Notes under the pieces: model-generated
What the model was told of the DNA's origin: nothing
What the model saw: the letters and a program-made list of their open reading frames with translations, nothing else
Database searches by the model: none
Made by a program: the position numbers and the translations under genes
Shown here: positions 9,672 through 18,030 of the stretch, piece by piece
Numbering within the stretch: the stretch's first letter is position 1
Layout: the number at the start of each line of letters is the position of its first letter
Assembly (NCBI RefSeq): GCF_030656345.1
Contig: NZ_JAUSNR010000005.1
Coordinates: 1 to 46,873, forward strand
DNA: 46,873 nucleotides
Direction: 5' to 3'
Source of the DNA: Pseudotabrizicola sp.
GTDB taxonomy: Bacteria; Pseudomonadota; Alphaproteobacteria; Rhodobacterales; Rhodobacteraceae

Positions 9672-10292
9672 ATGCCTACCACTTCGCTATTTGTTACCCC
9701 GCTGTATCGCGCCGGCCTGAATGATCTGGCCAAAAAGAAGGTCGATTACGCAGAGCTGGCTGCATCGTGCAATGCCATCGCCGAGGATGACGAGGCGGGG
9801 CAGGACTGGTGTGAGGAGAATGGCTATCCAGGCTACACCTCTTATGCCTCGCTGAACGATCTGCCCTGGCGGTTCCCGATCTTCAAGGCGCTTGAGGCCG
9901 CGCTCGACAAGCATGTGGCGGCGTTCTGCGACGATCTGGCCTTTGATCTGGATGGCAAGAAGCTGAAGCTGAACGGGCTGTGGATCAACATCCTGCCCGA
10001 GGGCGGCACCCATGCCAGCCACATCCACACCCATTCGGTAATTTCCGGCACAACTTACGTGCAGATGCCCGACGGCACCAGCGCGCTGAAACTGGAAGAC
10101 CCCCGGCTGCCGATGATGATGATGTCGCCGCTGCGCCGCAAGGACGCGCCGGAAGGATTGCGCCAGTTCGTCTATGTGGCCCCGGTCGTCGGCGATGTGC
10201 TGCTGTGGGAAAGCTGGCTGCGGCACGAAGTGCCGATGAACATGTCGGAAGAAGAACGGATTTCGGTCAGCTTCAATTATGGGTGGGCATAG
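9672..10292 (+). CDS. Putative 2-oxoglutarate/Fe(II) oxygenase, TIGR02466-like
   Basis: 206 residues, soluble, no signal peptide. The C-terminal half reads as a double-stranded beta-helix oxygenase. It has a His cluster HASHIHTHS (114-122) followed by SGTTYVQMP, a distal His in WLRHEVP (His185) and the 2OG-binding Arg in ERISVSFNYGW (Arg196), the layout of the family known as TIGR02466 / 2OG-FeII_Oxy_5. The N-terminal ~90 residues are helical and Trp-containing. Substrate and activity are unproven. The gene sits between rplP (L16) and rpmC (L29) in an otherwise purely ribosomal operon, which suggests a ribosomal protein or assembly factor as substrate; L16 itself keeps the hydroxylatable Arg82. 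The start is the ATG at 9672, preceded by GAGG at 9660-9663. Confidence 0.78.
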   Translation: MPTTSLFVTPLYRAGLNDLAKKKVDYAELAASCNAIAEDDEAGQDWCEENGYPGYTSYASLNDLPWRFPIFKALEAALDKHVAAFCDDLAFDLDGKKLKLNGLWINILPEGGTHASHIHTHSVISGTTYVQMPDGTSALKLEDPRLPMMMMSPLRRKDAPEGLRQFVYVAPVVGDVLLWESWLRHEVPMNMSEEERISVSFNYGWA

Positions 10293-10493
10293 GATTCAGG
10301 GCCGGGGCCCAAAGCCCTGTGGAAAAAGGCGACGGCGCAACTTACCCCTTGCCCTGTCGCCGCAACCCCTGTAGGGAGACCCATCCTGCGGTTCCCGGGC
10401 GACTCGGAATCGTTGGTTTTGCATTGATCCACCGGGTTCAAGGTTACCCTGCATCTGCCGGGGCCTTCTGGTGATTGAAAAAAGGAACACGGC

Positions 10494-10694
10494 ATGAAAG
10501 CCGACGAACTCCGGGGCAAGTCCCCTGATCAGCTGCGCGACCAGCTCGTTGCACTGAAAAAGGAAGCCTTCAACCTGCGCTTCCAGGCCGCCACGAACCA
10601 GCTTGAGAACACCGCGCGCATGCGCGTCGTCCGTCGGGACGCAGCACGTGTGCTGACCATTCTCAACCAAAAAGCCGCCGAAGCGGCGAAGTAA
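10494..10694 (+). CDS. rpmC: 50S ribosomal protein L29
   Basis: 66 residues, two long helices, located at the tunnel exit next to L23. The family features [13 protein letters not shown], the [11 protein letters not shown] segment and the [11 protein letters not shown] helix are clear. The ATG at 10494 follows AAAAGGAA (10479-10486). The 201-bp spacer before it (10293-10493) contains no further gene. rpsQ begins 10 bp downstream. Confidence 0.95.
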   Translation: MKADELRGKSPDQLRDQLVALKKEAFNLRFQAATNQLENTARMRVVRRDAARVLTILNQKAAEAAK

Positions 10695-10704
10695 GAGGTT
10701 TATC

Positions 10705-10938
10705 ATGCCCAAGCGTATCCTTTCAGGCGTCGTGACCTCGGACAAGAACGAACAGACCATCACGGTTCTGGTCGAGCGTCGCTTCAAGCACCCGCTGCTG
10801 CAAAAAACTGTGCGTAAATCGAAGAAGTATCGCGCACATGATGCAGAGAACAAGTTCAAGATTGGCGATGCCGTCCGTATCGAGGAATGTGCGCCGATTT
10901 CGAAAACCAAGCGTTGGACGGTGGTTGTCTCGGCTTAA
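10705..10938 (+). CDS. rpsQ: 30S ribosomal protein S17
   Basis: 77 residues, OB-fold primary rRNA-binding protein. It has the signature [14 protein letters not shown] and the loop [19 protein letters not shown]. It lies 10 bp after rpmC; rplN follows after 83 bp, a larger gap than elsewhere in the operon. Confidence 0.96.
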   Translation: MPKRILSGVVTSDKNEQTITVLVERRFKHPLLQKTVRKSKKYRAHDAENKFKIGDAVRIEECAPISKTKRWTVVVSA

Positions 10939-11021
10939 GGCCGGGGCAATTTTCGTTCTGCGATAATCGAAACCCTGGGGCGTCATCTGCATGACCGTCC
11001 CCAAAGGTCGGGAGAAACCAA

Positions 11022-11390
11022 ATGATCCAGATGCAGACCAATCTGGATGTTGCTGATAACTCCGGCGCTCGCCGAGTTCAGTGCATCAAGGTTCTGGGCG
11101 GTTCACACCGCCGCTATGCATCCGTGGGCGACATCATCGTGGTGTCGGTCAAGGAAGCTATTCCAAAAGGCCGTGTGAAAAAGGGCGACGTGCGTAAAGC
11201 CGTTGTCGTGCGCACCGCCAAAGAGGTTCGTCGTGAAGACGGCACCGCCATCCGTTTTGACCGCAACGCCGCAGTCATCCTGAACAATCAGGGTGAACCC
11301 GTGGGCACGCGTATCTTCGGGCCGGTTGTCCGCGAATTGCGCGCCAAGAACTTCATGAAGATCATCTCGCTGGCTCCGGAGGTGCTCTGA
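11022..11390 (+). CDS. rplN: 50S ribosomal protein L14
   Basis: 122 residues, exactly the usual length. L14 contacts L19 and is the docking site of the silencing factor RsfS. It starts [19 protein letters not shown] and includes the conserved cysteine and [11 protein letters not shown]. The stop TGA shares its A with the rplX ATG at 11390. Confidence 0.97.
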   Translation: MIQMQTNLDVADNSGARRVQCIKVLGGSHRRYASVGDIIVVSVKEAIPKGRVKKGDVRKAVVVRTAKEVRREDGTAIRFDRNAAVILNNQGEPVGTRIFGPVVRELRAKNFMKIISLAPEVL

Positions 11391-11695
11391 TGGCTGCGAA
11401 ACTCAAAAAGGGTGACACCGTCATCGTGCTGACCGGCAAGGACAAGGGCAAGCAGGGCGAAATCGCCTCTGTGAACCCGACCGCCAACAAAGCCGTGGTC
11501 GAGAACATCAACGTCGCCATCCGCCACACCAAGCAATCTGCCGGGTCGCAAGGCGGCCGTGTGCCCAAGTCCATGCCGATCGACCTGTCGAACCTGGCGA
11601 TCGTGGACAAGAACGGCAAACCCACCCGCGTCGGCTTCCGTATGGATGGCGACAAGAAGGTGCGTTTTGCTAAGACGACGGGGGATGCAATCTGA
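11390..11695 (+). CDS. rplX: 50S ribosomal protein L24
   Basis: 101 residues; an assembly initiator at the tunnel exit. The KOW motif is at the N-terminus, [20 protein letters not shown]. It is coupled to rplN (shared A at 11390) and to rplE (shared A at 11695). Confidence 0.97.
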   Translation: MAAKLKKGDTVIVLTGKDKGKQGEIASVNPTANKAVVENINVAIRHTKQSAGSQGGRVPKSMPIDLSNLAIVDKNGKPTRVGFRMDGDKKVRFAKTTGDAI

Positions 11696-12255
11696 TGTTG
11701 GACCAAGCCACATATACCCCGCGCCTGAAAGGCGAGTACGAGTCCAAGATTCGCGCTGCGATGAAGGAAGAGTTTTCGTACAAGAACGACATGCAGATCC
11801 CGCGTCTGGACAAGATTGTCCTGAACATGGGCGTCGGCGAAGCGGTCAAAGACACCAAAAAGGTGAAACAGGCTGCTGAAGAACTGTCGCTGATTGCGGG
11901 TCAGAAAGCTGTGATCACCCATGCCAAGAAGTCCATCGCTGGCTTCCGCGTGCGGGAACTGATGCCACTGGGCTGCAAGGTCACCCTGCGGGGCGACAAG
12001 ATGTACGAATTCCTCGACCGTCTGATCAACGTGGCCCTGCCGCGCGTCCGCGACTTCCGCGGCGTCAAGGGTTCGTCGTTCGACGGCCATGGCAACTACG
12101 CCATGGGCCTGAAGGAGCACATCGTGTTCCCGGAAATCAACTTCGACAAGGTCGATGAAGTTCTGGGTATGGACATCATCATCTGCACGAACGCGAAATC
12201 CGATGCGGAAGCCAAGGCGCTGTTGAAGCTTTTCAACATGCCCTTCACGTCGTAA
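11695..12255 (+). CDS. rplE: 50S ribosomal protein L5
   Basis: 186 residues; a central-protuberance protein that binds 5S rRNA and contacts P-site tRNA. Family segments are [39 protein letters not shown] and the C-terminal [20 protein letters not shown]. Start and stop codons interlock with rplX; rpsN follows after 18 bp. Confidence 0.97.
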   Translation: MLDQATYTPRLKGEYESKIRAAMKEEFSYKNDMQIPRLDKIVLNMGVGEAVKDTKKVKQAAEELSLIAGQKAVITHAKKSIAGFRVRELMPLGCKVTLRGDKMYEFLDRLINVALPRVRDFRGVKGSSFDGHGNYAMGLKEHIVFPEINFDKVDEVLGMDIIICTNAKSDAEAKALLKLFNMPFTS

Positions 12256-12273
12256 GCGCGAGGAACCAGAGTA

Positions 12274-12579
12274 ATGGCAAAGAAATCCATGGTGAACCGC
12301 GAAGTGAAGCGCGCCAAGCTGGTGAAGCAGTATGCTTCCAAGCGTGCGACGCTCAAAGCGGTGATCGAAGACCAATCCAAGCCGATGGAAGAGCGTTTCG
12401 GCGCGACCCTGAAGCTGGCACAACTGCCCCGCAATTCATCTGCTGTCCGGTTGCACAACCGCTGCCAGCTGACGGGTCGTCCGCATGCTTACTACCGTAA
12501 GCTGAAACTGTCGCGGATCATGCTGCGTGAACTGGCCTCGTTTGGCCAGATCCCGGGCATGGTCAAGTCCAGCTGGTAA
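12274..12579 (+). CDS. rpsN: 30S ribosomal protein S14, zinc-independent form
   Basis: 101 residues, the long C-minus form. The zinc-ribbon cysteines are missing ([20 protein letters not shown] has only one Cys), so no paralogous zinc-sparing S14 is needed. It lies in the head near the A site. It sits 18 bp after rplE and 12 bp before rpsH. Confidence 0.96.
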   Translation: MAKKSMVNREVKRAKLVKQYASKRATLKAVIEDQSKPMEERFGATLKLAQLPRNSSAVRLHNRCQLTGRPHAYYRKLKLSRIMLRELASFGQIPGMVKSSW

Positions 12580-12591
12580 GGGAGAGCAGAA

Positions 12592-12990
12592 ATGCCTGTG
12601 AATGATCCTATCGGCGATATGCTGACCCGTATCCGCAACTCTCAGATGCGCGGCAAATCCACTGTTTCGACACCGGCGTCCGCGCTGCGTGGCCGGGTTC
12701 TGGATGTGCTGCTGTCGGAAGGTTACATCCGCGGTTACGAAAAGAACCCGACCGACAACGGTCAGGGCGAATTCGTGATCTCGCTCAAGTACTACGAAGG
12801 CACCCCTGTGATCCGCGAAATCAAACGCGTGTCGAAGCCGGGCCGCCGTGTGTACATGGGCGTCAAGGAAATCCCCTCGGTCCGCAATGGCCTGGGTGTT
12901 TCGATTGTGTCGACGCCCAAAGGCGTCATGTCCGATGCAGCTGCACGCTCCGCCAATGTTGGTGGCGAAGTGCTCTGCACCGTATTCTGA
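12592..12990 (+). CDS. rpsH: 30S ribosomal protein S8
   Basis: 132 residues. S8 is a primary binder of 16S rRNA; in E. coli it represses the spc operon by binding near rplE, but no matching operator is evident to me here. Features are [19 protein letters not shown] at the N-terminus and the C-terminal [20 protein letters not shown]. The downstream rplF begins 10 bp after the stop, with GGAGG between them. Confidence 0.97.
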   Translation: MPVNDPIGDMLTRIRNSQMRGKSTVSTPASALRGRVLDVLLSEGYIRGYEKNPTDNGQGEFVISLKYYEGTPVIREIKRVSKPGRRVYMGVKEIPSVRNGLGVSIVSTPKGVMSDAAARSANVGGEVLCTVF

Positions 12991-13000
12991 GGAGGGTGCA

Positions 13001-13534
13001 ATGTCTCGTATCGGCAAGAAACCCGTCTCTCTGGTCAATGGCGTCTCGGCGTCGGTGTCCGGCCAGACTGTCGAAGTGAAGGGGCCGAAAGGCACCCGCA
13101 GCTTTACCGCAACCGACGATGTGACGATCACTGTCGACGGCGCCGAAATCAAGGTGACGCCACGCGGCACCTCGAAGCGCGCCCGTCAGCAGTGGGGCAT
13201 GGCGCGGTCGATGGTCGACAACCTGGTTGTGGGCGTCTCGACCGGCTTCAAGAAAGAGCTTGAGATTCAGGGCGTTGGTTACCGTGCTGCGGTCGCAGGC
13301 AATGTTCTGAAGCTGTCGCTTGGCTATAGCCACGAAGTCAACTTCGCCGTTCCGGCTGGCGTGACCGTCACGTCGCCGAAGCAGACCGAAATCGTTGTGG
13401 AAGGGATCGATCAGCAGCTTGTTGGTCAGGTCGCAGCAAACATCCGCGAATGGCGCAAGCCCGAGCCGTACAAAGGCAAGGGCATCCGCTATAAGGGTGA
13501 GTTCATCTTCCGCAAAGAAGGTAAGAAGAAGTAA
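13001..13534 (+). CDS. rplF: 50S ribosomal protein L6
   Basis: 177 residues, usual length. L6 lies at the factor-binding site beside the sarcin-ricin loop. It starts [14 protein letters not shown] at 13001 behind GGAGGG (12991-12996). A longer in-frame opening from 12848 overlaps rpsH and is rejected. The C-terminal signature [11 protein letters not shown] is intact. rplR starts 10 bp later. Confidence 0.97.
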   Translation: MSRIGKKPVSLVNGVSASVSGQTVEVKGPKGTRSFTATDDVTITVDGAEIKVTPRGTSKRARQQWGMARSMVDNLVVGVSTGFKKELEIQGVGYRAAVAGNVLKLSLGYSHEVNFAVPAGVTVTSPKQTEIVVEGIDQQLVGQVAANIREWRKPEPYKGKGIRYKGEFIFRKEGKKK

Positions 13535-13544
13535 GGGTGGCAAA

Positions 13545-13904
13545 ATGGCTTTGAACAAAAGAGAGCTGTTCCTCAAGCGCCGCCTGCGCGTCCGGAACAA
13601 AATCAAGGCGATGTCGAACGGGCGCATGCGCCTGTCCGTGCATCGGTCGTCCAAGAACATCAGCGTCCAGTTGATCGACGACGTGAAAGGCGTGACCGTT
13701 GCGTCCGCCTCCACGCTGGAGAAAGATCTGGGTCTGATCGGCAAGAACAACGTCGAGGCTGCGGCCAAAATCGGCGCTGCGATTGCAGAGCGGGCGAAGA
13801 AGGCCGGGGTTGAAGATGTATACTTCGATCGTGGTGGTTTCCTCTTTCACGGTAAGATCAAGGCTTTGGCCGACGCTGCCCGTGAAGGCGGCCTGAAGTT
13901 CTGA
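13545..13904 (+). CDS. rplR: 50S ribosomal protein L18
   Basis: 119 residues; binds 5S rRNA together with L5. The chosen start ATG (13545) gives [21 protein letters not shown], the expected N-terminus, behind AAGGGTGG. The remainder [18 protein letters not shown] and [25 protein letters not shown] is typical. The in-frame extension from 13395 lies inside rplF and is rejected. Confidence 0.97.
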   Translation: MALNKRELFLKRRLRVRNKIKAMSNGRMRLSVHRSSKNISVQLIDDVKGVTVASASTLEKDLGLIGKNNVEAAAKIGAAIAERAKKAGVEDVYFDRGGFLFHGKIKALADAAREGGLKF

Positions 13905-13915
13905 GGAGTTTGGAT

Positions 13916-14485
13916 ATGGCAGAACGTGAAAATCGGGGCCGCGGCGGCGATCGTCGTCAGGACTCCCGTGAGGAAACGCCCGAATTCGCTGACCGTCTGG
14001 TCGCGATCAACCGTGTTTCGAAAACCGTCAAGGGCGGCAAGCGCTTTGGCTTTGCAGCACTCGTCGTCGTCGGTGACCAGCGTGGTCGCGTAGGCTTCGG
14101 CAAGGGCAAAGCGAAAGAGGTGCCGGAGGCGATCCGCAAGGCTACGGAACAGGCCAAGCGCCAGATGATCCGTGTGCCGCTGAAGGACAGCCGCACCCTG
14201 CACCACGACATGGAAGGCCGCCATGGCGCCGGAAAAGTCGTGATGCGCACCGCCGTTGCGGGTACCGGCATCATTGCCGGTGGTCCAATGCGCGCCGTGT
14301 TCGAGATGCTGGGGATCCAGGACGTTGTTGCGAAGTCGATCGGCTCGCAGAACCCCTATAACATGATCCGCGCCACCATCGACGGTCTGAAAGCAGAGAC
14401 TTCGCCCCGCCAGGTTGCCGCACGTCGCGGTAAAAAGGTGGCCGAGATCCTGAAAAAGCCCGAAGCTGAAGTGCAGGAGGCCTGA
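13916..14485 (+). CDS. rpsE: 30S ribosomal protein S5
   Basis: 189 residues. S5 lines the mRNA entry channel and affects decoding fidelity. The double-stranded-RNA-binding segment [23 protein letters not shown] and the C-domain [22 protein letters not shown] are both present. The start is the ATG at 13916 (GAGGAG at 13903-13908); the TTG at 13910 overlaps the ribosome-binding site. The N-terminus before residue 25 is unusually rich in Arg/Gly/Asp/Glu. Confidence 0.97.
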   Translation: MAERENRGRGGDRRQDSREETPEFADRLVAINRVSKTVKGGKRFGFAALVVVGDQRGRVGFGKGKAKEVPEAIRKATEQAKRQMIRVPLKDSRTLHHDMEGRHGAGKVVMRTAVAGTGIIAGGPMRAVFEMLGIQDVVAKSIGSQNPYNMIRATIDGLKAETSPRQVAARRGKKVAEILKKPEAEVQEA

Positions 14486-14487
14486 TC

Positions 14488-14685
14488 ATGACCGAAGCAA
14501 AGAAGACCATCGTCGTGCAGCAGGTGGCCTCGGCCGCCCGCCGCCCGGCCATTCAGACCGCGACCCTCAAAGGTCTGGGCCTGAACAAGATGAACCGCAC
14601 CCGCGAGCTGGAAGACACACCTTCCGTGCGCGGCATGGTCAACAAGATCTCGCATCTTGTGAAGATCATCGAAGAGCGCGGCTAA
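14488..14685 (+). CDS. rpmD: 50S ribosomal protein L30
   Basis: 65 residues, slightly longer than the usual ~60 because of a short leading peptide. The core [20 protein letters not shown] and [18 protein letters not shown] is typical. It is the last ribosomal gene before the accessory insertion 14690-16078; it is 2 bp after rpsE and is followed by a palindromic repeat and a terminator. Confidence 0.95.
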   Translation: MTEAKKTIVVQQVASAARRPAIQTATLKGLGLNKMNRTRELEDTPSVRGMVNKISHLVKIIEERG

Positions 14686-14690
14686 GGGCT

Positions 14691-14714
14691 GGCGGGGTAA
14701 ACCCCGCCCTACCG
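14691..14714 (+). repeat. GC-rich palindromic repeat, copy 2
   Basis: GGCGGGGTAAACCCCGCC (14691-14708) plus CTACCG, differing from copy 1 at one base in the palindrome. It forms the first part of a module of about 64 bp (14691-14753) that recurs at 15005-15066. Confidence 0.8.
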
Positions 14715-14725
14715 CAAAACTTTTG

Positions 14726-14753
14726 CGCCCCGTGGGAAACCACGGGGCGTTTT
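14726..14753 (+). terminator. Rho-independent terminator after rpmD
   Basis: A perfect 10-bp stem (14726-14735 with 14740-14749), GAAA tetraloop, then four T. It would uncouple rpmD from the accessory genes and from rplO/secY further downstream. Confidence 0.8.
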
Positions 14754-14777
14754 CGTTAGGTGATTGCGTGCATGTTT

Positions 14778-14803
14778 GTTAACGAATTTTAATCTTCGTT
14801 AAC
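14778..14803 (+). promoter_or_regulatory. AT-rich inverted repeat with three TTAA boxes, operator-like
   Basis: GTTAACGA (14778-14785) and its exact complement TCGTTAAC (14796-14803) are separated by 10 bp. Three TTAA tetramers start at 14779, 14789 and 14799, i.e. at exact 10-bp intervals. It lies 20 bp before the micropeptide start and is strikingly AT-rich for this region. The pattern recalls CtrA boxes (TTAA-N7-TTAA) but with N6 gaps; the binding protein is a guess. Confidence 0.5.
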
Positions 14804-14823
14804 TTTTGATTGGGACTCTTATC

Positions 14824-14973
14824 ATGCGCCACTTGATTGCAACTCTTGTCTTTCTCGGACTGGCCAGTTTTGGCCTGCAAGTGCAAGCCCATGGCGGTGG
14901 ATGCCGGAAAAGCTCTCCTCCGGGGCAGTGCTGCCATATGGATAACTCAAAGGGCAGGGTGCATTGCCACTGA
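14824..14973 (+). CDS. Small secreted Cys/His-rich peptide (YHYH-like), unknown function
   Basis: 49 residues. Residues 1-22 (MRHLIATLVF, then hydrophobic to VQA) form a Sec signal peptide with likely cleavage before HGG. The mature ~27-residue peptide carries four Cys (27, 36, 37, 48) and four His (23, 38, 47, 49) in the pattern HGGGC...CCH...HCH. This resembles the short exported domains with HGGG...C...HCH found in many proteobacteria and looks suited to metal binding or disulfide pairing. No function is known to me. It is preceded by an operator-like palindrome and flanked by the two copies of the repeat-terminator module. The ribosome-binding site is weak. Confidence 0.65.
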   Translation: MRHLIATLVFLGLASFGLQVQAHGGGCRKSSPPGQCCHMDNSKGRVHCH

Positions 14974-15004
14974 CCCCAACGTCCGTCGGCTTGACTCAGT
15001 GGAT

Positions 15005-15027
15005 GGCGGGGTAAACCCGGCCCTAGC
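15005..15027 (+). repeat. GC-rich palindromic repeat, copy 3 (degenerate)
   Basis: GGCGGGGTAAACCCGGCC (15005-15022), one base off copy 2 within the palindrome. It starts the second copy of the ~64-bp repeat-terminator module, 31 bp after the micropeptide stop. Confidence 0.7.
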
Positions 15028-15039
15028 GCAGAACTTACC

Positions 15040-15066
15040 CGCCCCGTGGAAACCGCGGGGCGTTTT
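15040..15066 (+). terminator. Rho-independent terminator after the micropeptide gene
   Basis: A 10-bp stem (15040-15049 with 15053-15062, one T.G pair), AAA loop and TTTT (15063-15066). It is nearly identical in sequence to the terminator at 14726-14753. Confidence 0.75.
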
Positions 15067-15118
15067 CTTTTTGCGGGGATCCGCTAGGGTGCGCAGACCC
15101 TGCTGAAAGGACCGCAGA

Positions 15119-15505
15119 ATGATCGTCCGCTCCCTCGCCTCCATCCTGAACACCGCCGCCCATGTGAAGGGCGACAGCTTTGAAAGCCGCCGGATTTTGC
15201 TGGCTGCCGATGGGCTTGGCTATTCGCTGCATGACACGATCTGCAAGGAAGGCACCGCACAGGTGCTGCAGTACAAGAACCATGTCGAGACGAATTATGT
15301 CATCGAAGGCGAGGGCGAGGTGCAGAATGTGGCAACCGGAGAGGTGTTTGCCCTGAGCCCCGGTACGGTCTATGTGCTGGACCGGCATGAGGAACACATC
15401 CTGCGGGCGCAACGCGGCGATATGCGGATCATCTGCGTCTTCACCCCCGCGCTGACCGGGCAGGAAAAGCACGACGCCGACGGCAGCTATCCGGCGGCGG
15501 GGTAG
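15119..15505 (+). CDS. ectC: Ectoine synthase-like cupin, orphan EctC
   Basis: 128 residues, the usual EctC length. EctC cyclises N-gamma-acetyl-diaminobutyrate to the osmolyte ectoine. It is a single cupin: GYSLHDTICKEGT, YKNHVETNYVIEGEGEV, PGTVYVLDRHEEHILRA and RIICVFTPALTGQEKHD. The three iron ligands described for EctC fall at the same positions here (Glu57, Tyr85, His93). The C-terminus DADGSYP is typical. ectA, ectB and ectD are not in the window; instead it sits between rpmD and rplO. Orphan ectC genes are known in bacteria that import rather than make ectoine. A related role on another acetylated diamino acid is possible. AAAGGA precedes the ATG. Confidence 0.85.
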   Translation: MIVRSLASILNTAAHVKGDSFESRRILLAADGLGYSLHDTICKEGTAQVLQYKNHVETNYVIEGEGEVQNVATGEVFALSPGTVYVLDRHEEHILRAQRGDMRIICVFTPALTGQEKHDADGSYPAAG

Positions 15506-15510
15506 GGGCT

Positions 15511-15882
15511 ATGGAAAATCAGGTGCAGTTCGCTGGGATTTTGAAAGCGATGAAGATGACACTATCGCGCTGGTTTTTCATTTGGTTGGCTGCCAGCGCG
15601 ACGTCCTCAAATGGGCAAGTGGTAGAAGAAGTTATAATGAAAGTGCCCTGCGGAGTTTCGATTCAGGCCGCACTGGCACGTGACAAAGCGGATGATGCGA
15701 TTTTCAGACAAGATGAAAAGGACATTGCATATGCTTTCCTTCTGGGTCTGGGATCGAACGATCCTAGGCTTGGTGACATGAAAGAAGTCTATGGTCGTAG
15801 CATTGGCGCTGCAGTCTATTTTTGTGGCCGTAACCCAGATGCGACTTTGTTTGATATAGGCCGGATGATCGGGAGAGGTTGA
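15511..15882 (+). CDS. Small exported hypothetical protein
   Basis: 123 residues from the first ATG, or 110 from the ATG at 15550, which gives a cleaner signal peptide (MKMTLSRWFFIWLAASATSS). The mature part has two Cys (in VPCGVS and YFCGRNP) that could form one disulfide, a helical middle and an end CGRNPDATLFDIGRMIG. The layout loosely recalls HdeA-like or Rap1a-like small periplasmic proteins, but I do not recognise it. Codons are visibly more A/T-ending (aaa, gat, ttt, tat) than in neighbouring genes, suggesting recent acquisition or low expression. It begins 5 bp after ectC and is followed by about 195 bp without a gene. Confidence 0.6.
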   Translation: MENQVQFAGILKAMKMTLSRWFFIWLAASATSSNGQVVEEVIMKVPCGVSIQAALARDKADDAIFRQDEKDIAYAFLLGLGSNDPRLGDMKEVYGRSIGAAVYFCGRNPDATLFDIGRMIGRG

Positions 15883-16078
15883 GCGATTTCTGTAGGCGCG
15901 GCTAAGCGCCTCAATAGTTTGACTTCACGCAAGCTCTATAGAAATCCAATCCGCTTGCCTAACACCCCCGCAGCCACTATACGCCCCCAGTGACCAACAT
16001 GGTCACAGAATCAACAAGAAATGCCGTGTTGTCCCCTCCCGTCGCAGGCGGGGATGTTCCGGCGATGGAGAGTGCGAC

Positions 16079-16549
16079 ATGAAACTGAATGAACTTCGTG
16101 ACAATGACGGCGCGAACAAAAAGCAAAAGCGCGTTGCCCGTGGCCCCGGTTCGGGCAAGGGCAAGACCGCTGGCCGTGGTATCAAGGGCCAGAAATCGCG
16201 TTCCGGCGTGGCCATCGGCGGGTATGAAGGCGGCCAGATGCCGCTGTACCGCCGCCTGCCAAAGCGCGGCTTCACCAAGCCGAACCGCAAGGAATACGCG
16301 GTCGTCAACCTGGGCCTGATCGAGAAATTCGTCGAATCTGGCAAGCTGGACATCAAGCTTGACCTGACCGAAGACATGCTGGTGGCCGCTGGCCTGACCA
16401 ATCACAAGCGCGACGGCATCCGCATCCTGAACAAGGGTGAGATCAAATCGGCCGTGAAACTGGTGGTTTCGGGCGCATCCGCCGCGGCTGTCGAGGCCAT
16501 CAAAGCGGCTGGTGGGTCGATCACTCTTCCGGCTGGCGCGGCTGAGTAA
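16079..16549 (+). CDS. rplO: 50S ribosomal protein L15
   Basis: 156 residues. A late-assembly protein with the Gly/Lys-rich extension [22 protein letters not shown] followed by [18 protein letters not shown]. The start GAC-ATG at 16079 is preceded by GGAGAG (16067-16072). The accessory block lies upstream; the 195-bp spacer 15883-16078 must carry or permit transcription of the rplO-secY-adk segment. Confidence 0.96.
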   Translation: MKLNELRDNDGANKKQKRVARGPGSGKGKTAGRGIKGQKSRSGVAIGGYEGGQMPLYRRLPKRGFTKPNRKEYAVVNLGLIEKFVESGKLDIKLDLTEDMLVAAGLTNHKRDGIRILNKGEIKSAVKLVVSGASAAAVEAIKAAGGSITLPAGAAE

Positions 16550-16615
16550 GCCACTTCGGGCCAATTGGGTGTTGTGAGCGGCCCTCAGACCGCTTACATC
16601 AGCTTTAGTTTTCCC

Positions 16616-16647
16616 GCGCCGCCGACCGGAGAACGGTCCGGCGGCGC
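16616..16647 (+). other. Strong hairpin in the secY leader
   Basis: Outer arms GCGCCGCCG (16616-16624) and CGGCGGCGC (16639-16647) pair over 9 bp. An inner ACCG/CGGT helix (16625-16628 with 16634-16637) adds 4 bp after one bulged C, closing a 5-nt loop. It ends 21 bp before the secY start and is followed by only a short T stretch, so a role in attenuation, mRNA stability or translation control is more likely than termination. Confidence 0.6.
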
Positions 16648-16668
16648 TGTCTTTGAAAGAGACCGGAC

Positions 16669-18027
<1,359 letters not shown>

Positions 18028-18030
18028 CCC

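Noticed and set aside
12848..13000. Extended N-terminus for L6
   Set aside because: The extension is read within rpsH in another frame; ATG 13001 has an excellent GGAGGG site and the expected MSRIGK start.
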